From Euryodendron excelsum (taxonomy: Eukaryota; Streptophyta; Magnoliopsida; Ericales; Pentaphylacaceae), in the NCBI GenBank assembly GCA_033060915.1, contig CM065378.1:7033501-7097500 (forward strand): a stretch of DNA of 64,000 nucleotides. The letters run 5' to 3'. How positions within the stretch are numbered: the stretch's first letter is position 1; each line of letters begins with the position of its first letter. The position numbers were made by a program, and so were the translations under genes. Of the stretch, positions 60,014-64,000 are shown one piece after another. Below the pieces are notes generated by a model. That model saw nothing but the letters and a program-made list of their open reading frames with translations. It was not told the DNA's origin and did no database searches.

Positions 60014-60726
60014 TGATGATGCAGTAAACTTGTAAGGTCAGTTTCAGGCCGGCGGCGAACTTTTCCGGTGATCTGAGAGAAAGAAAAGGGCGAGGGATAT
60101 CGGTATAGTGCCTGCCAAAGATATTCCGATGCCAAAGTTAGGTTTCTGGAGATATTTTAACAGAGTTTTGGCTAGAATTTATATTTGCGTACCTCATTGG
60201 AGAAGATTGGCCTTCCCTTTTATATGTGTAGGCGTTGTAGTAACTTTAGGAGGGCTTTGCATGCATGGAGATAGTGGGAGATAGTTGTCTCTCCACATGG
60301 TAGCATGGCATTAGAGGGCCAAACTAGGGCAGAATAGTGGGGGGAGTGGTTATCCAACTCCACACGTGGCGCTCCCTTAGGTGTGTGTCAGAGCGGGGAA
60401 GGTAACTACTTCCTGGTACATGCGAAGTCATGAAGTTGGGAGCAGGTTATCATGATTGGGTTGTCAGTGATGGCCCCCACTGGCGTGACAGGTGAGGAGG
60501 GGGGGGGGGGGAATGATCGGCACCATCCCACAAGGTCTACTCGGGCATGACCTGTTCGGTCATGCTCGGTATGGTCGTGTTTGGTCGTGCTCGGTATGGT
60601 CGTGCTCGGTTAAGCTCTGCTCGGTCTTGCTCTGCTTGGTCTTGCTTGACATGTACTCTGGGTGCCCTGTTCTCGATACAACAGCCGGTCAGCCCACTAT
60701 TGGGGGTCCTGATCGATCCCCCATCA
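60014..60726 (-). repeat. 3' LTR of the gag-only element
   Basis: 713 bp, nearly the same as 62557-63203. It is longer mainly because of an expanded CTCGGTATGGTCGTG-type repeat around 60560-60650 and a G run near 60499. Confidence 0.85.
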
Positions 60727-61107
60727 ATTGCCCTAAATTCCTCTAAGTACTGCAAGAGTGGTCAGGGGAATTTCTAGAACGGCGAGTGTTTCTTCGTAAA
60801 GGTGGAATGCATTGTAATCCAACTTTTATGAATGGAAAAGCCCTTTTTGCCTCCGATGTTGTAGTTTTTGCTTTAATCTGTAAATTTTGTTACTTTCCAT
60901 GAATAAACGAAATCTCATTAGTAAATAAACCAATAGATTAACAAACTCTTATCTAGTATGTTTTGAAATTTGGCAAGTGTAGGTAGTCAGCAGAAATGCA
61001 AGTGTAGATAATAAGTAAAAATTTAGGTGTAGATAATCAGCACAGACACTCTGGTTGGTAAGTAAAGTGGATGCTCTGGTCAAGAATTTTTGTAGCTTGA
61101 GTTTGCA

Positions 61108-61235
61108 GATTGGGCATAAAGCCTCTACCTGCTCAGCCTAGGCTTGAGTAGGGCTTTTGTTGTTTTCTCATGTCGATTGGGCATAAAGCCTTTGCCTGCT
61201 CGGCCGAGGCTTGAGCAGGGTTTTTGGTGCTTTAT
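61108..61235. repeat. Two 67-bp tandem repeats in the element interior
   Basis: GATTGGGCATAAAGCCT starts at 61108 and again at 61175. The copies differ at a few positions. Confidence 0.8.
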
Positions 61236-61425
61236 TATTATTTTGGTTGATGCCCTTGCAAGGGAGATGTTAGGGAGTTTTCAAACAAAGAGAGTTATAG
61301 GCAAATTTAAAAAGTTGTAGATCAACTCGTCAATGTAGATTCAAGTTAGGATAAATATAGACAAACTTCTGCATGGTGTCAGCTGTTCACTTTTTATAAT
61401 TGCTGTACGTTCAAATAAAAAGAAA

Positions 61426-62070
61426 TCACTTACACATATTGCCCTCATCACGCTCCCCTCGCTCGTTCATCGTATCTTCTGCGTTCATATGCTTCTGGGC
61501 TCTGATCATAAGGTCTGCCATGGTTTTTAGGGGCTCCTTAACCAATGAGAACATGAACTTGTGGGTCCTAACCCCACTCATAAAAGCAGCAACGGCGACC
61601 CTGTCGCCAATATCATCCACTTCAAGGGTTTCCAAGTTGAACCAAGTGACAAACTCCCGAAGAGTTTTTTCCTTCTTTTGCTTCACATTAAGCAGACTAG
61701 TTTCTGGTTTCCTTTGCCGCTGGGCTCCAATGTAATGTCCAACGAATAGCTTACTTAGCTGAACGAAGGAGTTAACAGTGGAGGGTTGGATCCGGTTGAA
61801 CCACACCCTAGCTGCTCCTTTGAGAGTGATTGGGAAGGCTCTGCACATGATCTCGTCTAGGATAGCCTGTAGCTGCATCAAGGCCTTGTAGGTTTCCAGA
61901 TGATCCAACGGGTCCTTAGTCCCATCGAACATCTCTACAGTTGGTATCTTGAACTTAGGTGGTAGGGAGACTCGTATCATTGCCTGAGTGAACGGGGAGT
62001 TGATTTTGTTCACCAATTCTTTAATGGTGTTGGGAGTTCTGGTCTTCACTGCCTCCATGACTCCGGTCAT
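61426..62070 (-). pseudogene. Ty3-type gag protein, main part
   Basis: 214 open codons with a retrotransposon gag domain: VEMFDGTKDPLDHLETYKAL, then AFPITLKGAARVWFNRIQP and LREFVTWFNLE. The gag N-terminus lies upstream to about 62480 (MADVMANMQTLTTQNKELL) in pieces separated by stops and a G run near 62108-62117, so the gene is broken. It would form the particle shell of the retroelement. Confidence 0.8.
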
Positions 62071-62556
62071 TTGGGCCTGAAGAGCTCTAAAACGCTCATC
62101 CCATGCTGGGGGGGGGGGGTGGTGTTGTTCATTCTTTCTTATACAACCTCGGTGTGTTGGGGGTGATGCCGCAGGTGCGAACTTGGGGCTTGACTCTGTG
62201 CTTCCTCCAGTTGGGCTCCACCGTTTCGAGGTGGTAGTGCGCCGTTAGTGGGTAACACACCATCATTTGGAAAAATGGGGTTTTCGTTCACTATCCTGAT
62301 GGCATTGCCTCTTCCTCCATCTTCCAGTTGAATTTGAGGTGGTTGGCCTCCTTATGAGGCAACAGGGAGTCGTTGAAGCAACTCCTTGTTCTGGGTGGTT
62401 AGCGTTTGCATATTGGCCATCACATCGGCCATCTGGGTTTCAAGGGCTGTAACTCTGTTCGTATTTTGGTCATCTATTGGTGGGGGTAGGTATCAAGTGC
62501 CGGATTTGGTTATGACTATGAAAATGAAAATAATCGTTCCCATAGACGGCGCCAAC

Positions 62557-63203
62557 TGATGATGCAGTAAACTTGTAAAGTCAGTTCCAGGCCAACAACG
62601 AACTTCTCCGGTGATCTAAGAGGAAGAAAGGGGTGAGGGACATCGGTGTGGTGCCTGTCAAGGACACTCCGATGCCAAAGTTAGGTTTCTGGAGATATTT
62701 TAACAGAGTTTTGGCTAGGGTTTATGTTTGCGTACCTCATTGGAGAAGATGGGCCTTCTTTTTTATATCGGTAGGCGTCGTGGTAACCCTAGGAGGGCTT
62801 TGCATGCATGGAGATAGTGGGAGATGATTGTCTTTCCACGTGGCAGCGTGGCATTGGAAGGCTAGACTAGTGGCAGAATAGTGGGGGTAGTGGTTGTTCA
62901 ACCCCACACGTGGCGCTTCGTTAGGTGTGTGTCAGAGCGGGAAAGGTGACTACTTTCCACTACACGCGAGGTCCTAGAGTTGGGAGCACGTTATCATGAT
63001 TGGGTTGTCAGTGATGGCCCCTACTGGCGTGGCAGGTTGGGGGGAATGATCGGCATCATCCCACAAGGTTTGCTCGGGCATGGCCTGTTCGGTCATGCTC
63101 GGCATGGTCGTGCTTGGTCTTGCTTGACATGTACTCTAGGCGCCCTGTTCTCGATATAATAGCCGGTCAACCTATTGTTGAGAGTCCTGATCGGTCTCCA
63201 TTA
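62557..63203 (-). repeat. 5' LTR of the gag-only element
   Basis: 647 bp; shares AAGTTAGGTTTCTGGAGATA and GGAGGGCTTTGCATGCATGG with the other LTR. Substitutions between the two LTRs are frequent, so the insertion is old. Confidence 0.85.
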
Positions 63204-63667
63204 GTGTGTATTTTGATCCCCAAACTTTACATATTGAAATCTAGCCCTTTGTTGCCAAATCATCTCTTCCTTTTCCCATAGCTTATTCATGGTATCAATT
63301 AACTTATCCTCCTCCAGAATGTTTCCATCTGAATTAGGATTAGACTGGATCTTGATGATTTCCTCCTTGGATTCTGAGATTTGCACTTTAACTGACCCAA
63401 ACTTGCTTCAATGCCACTTTATCATATCATTTTGTCACCTTTTTAGCTTTCTTGCTAGATTGAACTGATCCAACCCTTCATGGTTGATGTTGAAACTGTT
63501 GGTTATAATTTCTTTACACTCTCCTTCCGTGGTTCACATAGTTTCAAATTTGAAAGGCCTTTTGATCCTATTAAGAGGATGAGAGTTACTAAGGAGGATT
63601 GGACAGTGATCGGAACCCAATAGATGGGTAAGGGAACACCATCGCTTGAGGGAAGAGACTTCTCCAT

Positions 63668-63892
63668 CTAGTATTTGCATAAGCCCTGTCCAGCCTCTAT
63701 TGCAATTTTAACTTGACCAACCTTCTTTTGTCTCCGAGTGAAGCTTTGCCCTCTGAACTCAAGGTCTATGAACTCACACTCAAATAGAATACTATTAAAA
63801 GGATTAATTCGGGATGCTTTTGGAATTTTACCACCTATCTTCTCCCCAATGTCTGCAACATCATTAAAGTCGCTTGTACACATCCAATGCAT
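63668..63892 (-). pseudogene. Endonuclease domain fragment of LINE B
   Basis: The GDFN motif of L1-type apurinic endonucleases appears as SDFND, followed by the family pattern EKIGGKIPKASRINPFNS and FECEFIDLEFRGQSFT. The last catalytic part is out of frame just to the left. Confidence 0.65.
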
Positions 63893-64000
63893 AAGTTCCC
63901 ATCTAGCAATACCACCAAATGTGCGAAAACTCTCATCTCATGGTTCTTTGTAATTGTGGCTAGTCCTTAGTCATGTAATACATGAAATTTATATAATTTA

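Larger units (their letters stand above)
60014..63203 (-). mobile_element. gag-only LTR retrotransposon (TR-GAG type) inserted in LINE B
   Basis: The 3' LTR is at 60014-60726 and the 5' LTR at 62557-63203 as read on the minus strand; both have TGATG...CATCA ends, the right copy changed to CATTA. A perfect 5-bp duplication GTGTG flanks the element (60009-60013, 63204-63208). Next to the 5' LTR the minus strand reads TTGGCGCCGTCTATGGGAAC, a primer site typical of Tat/Athila-like Ty3 elements. The 1.83-kb interior carries gag only, with no protease or reverse transcriptase, so mobilisation would need another element. Confidence 0.85.
55270..64000 (-). mobile_element. LINE B (L1-type), interrupted by three insertions, extends past the window
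   Basis: Read on the minus strand from 64000: an endonuclease part (CTSDFNDVADIGEKIGGKI near 63880, an EFIDLEFRGQSFT segment), the region WQQRARFQYVKFGDQNTH near 63230, a reverse transcriptase (GLRQGDPLSSYLFLLVFEDL near 59220), the segment HVWEDPWMPNLSKFRI near 58460, a zf-RVT part (57550-57305, 57237-56910) and an RNase H (NCDGAF near 55890; FESDSMSIIQSLN near 55695). Coding text continues across each of the three inserted elements, which shows a single LINE. The FADD box region seems deleted near 59043. The 3' end at about 55270 is approximate. Confidence 0.75.

Noticed and set aside
1..64000. CRISPR arrays, operons, bacterial-type systems
   Set aside because: Introns, plant protein families and transposon types show nuclear plant DNA; the direct repeats seen are transposon or tandem repeats without spacer regularity.

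Overview
This 64 kb window is nuclear DNA of a eudicot plant. It is AT-rich, has intron-containing genes with GT-AG splice sites, and roughly half of it is identifiable transposon-derived or virus-derived sequence. One gene closely resembles kiwifruit protein pKIWI502, so an Ericales or related asterid is possible, but the species cannot be fixed from the sequence.

Host genes: (1) a single-exon PADRE/DUF4228 protein, minus, 2589-3140; (2) a four-exon GDSL esterase/lipase, minus, 15369-18894, joining exactly into 360 codons plus stop; (3) an eight-exon ALIX/BRO1-domain ESCRT-associated protein, minus, 21747-31309, 873 residues; (4) a Lys/Arg/His/Ser-rich SR-like protein, plus, 39832-40845, with a probable spliced 5' UTR starting near 36.75 kb; (5) a pKIWI502-like FAD/NAD(P) oxidoreductase, minus, 42331-50222, five exons, 303 residues, convergent with gene 4. 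They are unrelated single-copy-looking genes with no operon or cluster logic.

Virus-derived region: 4561-12045 holds a near genome-length endogenous caulimovirid (plant pararetrovirus), all on the minus strand: movement protein, coat/gag-like region, zinc knuckle, aspartic protease, reverse transcriptase, RNase H, and a C-terminal reading frame I do not recognise. It is bounded by a perfect 35-bp direct repeat. Its TATA box and poly(A) signal lie at the 3' end of the copy rather than in both ends, as expected for a circular viral genome opened next to the primer site, not for an LTR retrotransposon.

Transposon-derived region: 51.0-64.0 kb contains two LINEs broken up by later insertions. LINE A (51.06-55.04 kb) has an inverted 5' part (twin priming) and carries a hAT-type element that itself carries a Helitron. 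LINE B (about 55.27 kb to beyond the window end) carries a solo LTR, a hAT-type element and a gag-only LTR retrotransposon, each with target-site duplications. Elsewhere there is a 3.95 kb Helitron (32607-36555), a 1.93 kb solo LTR inside intron 4 of gene 5, MITEs of Mutator, hAT and Tourist type, two tRNA-derived SINE candidates, and simple repeats including runs of 33 and 23 consecutive G. No rRNA, intact tRNA or CRISPR features were seen.
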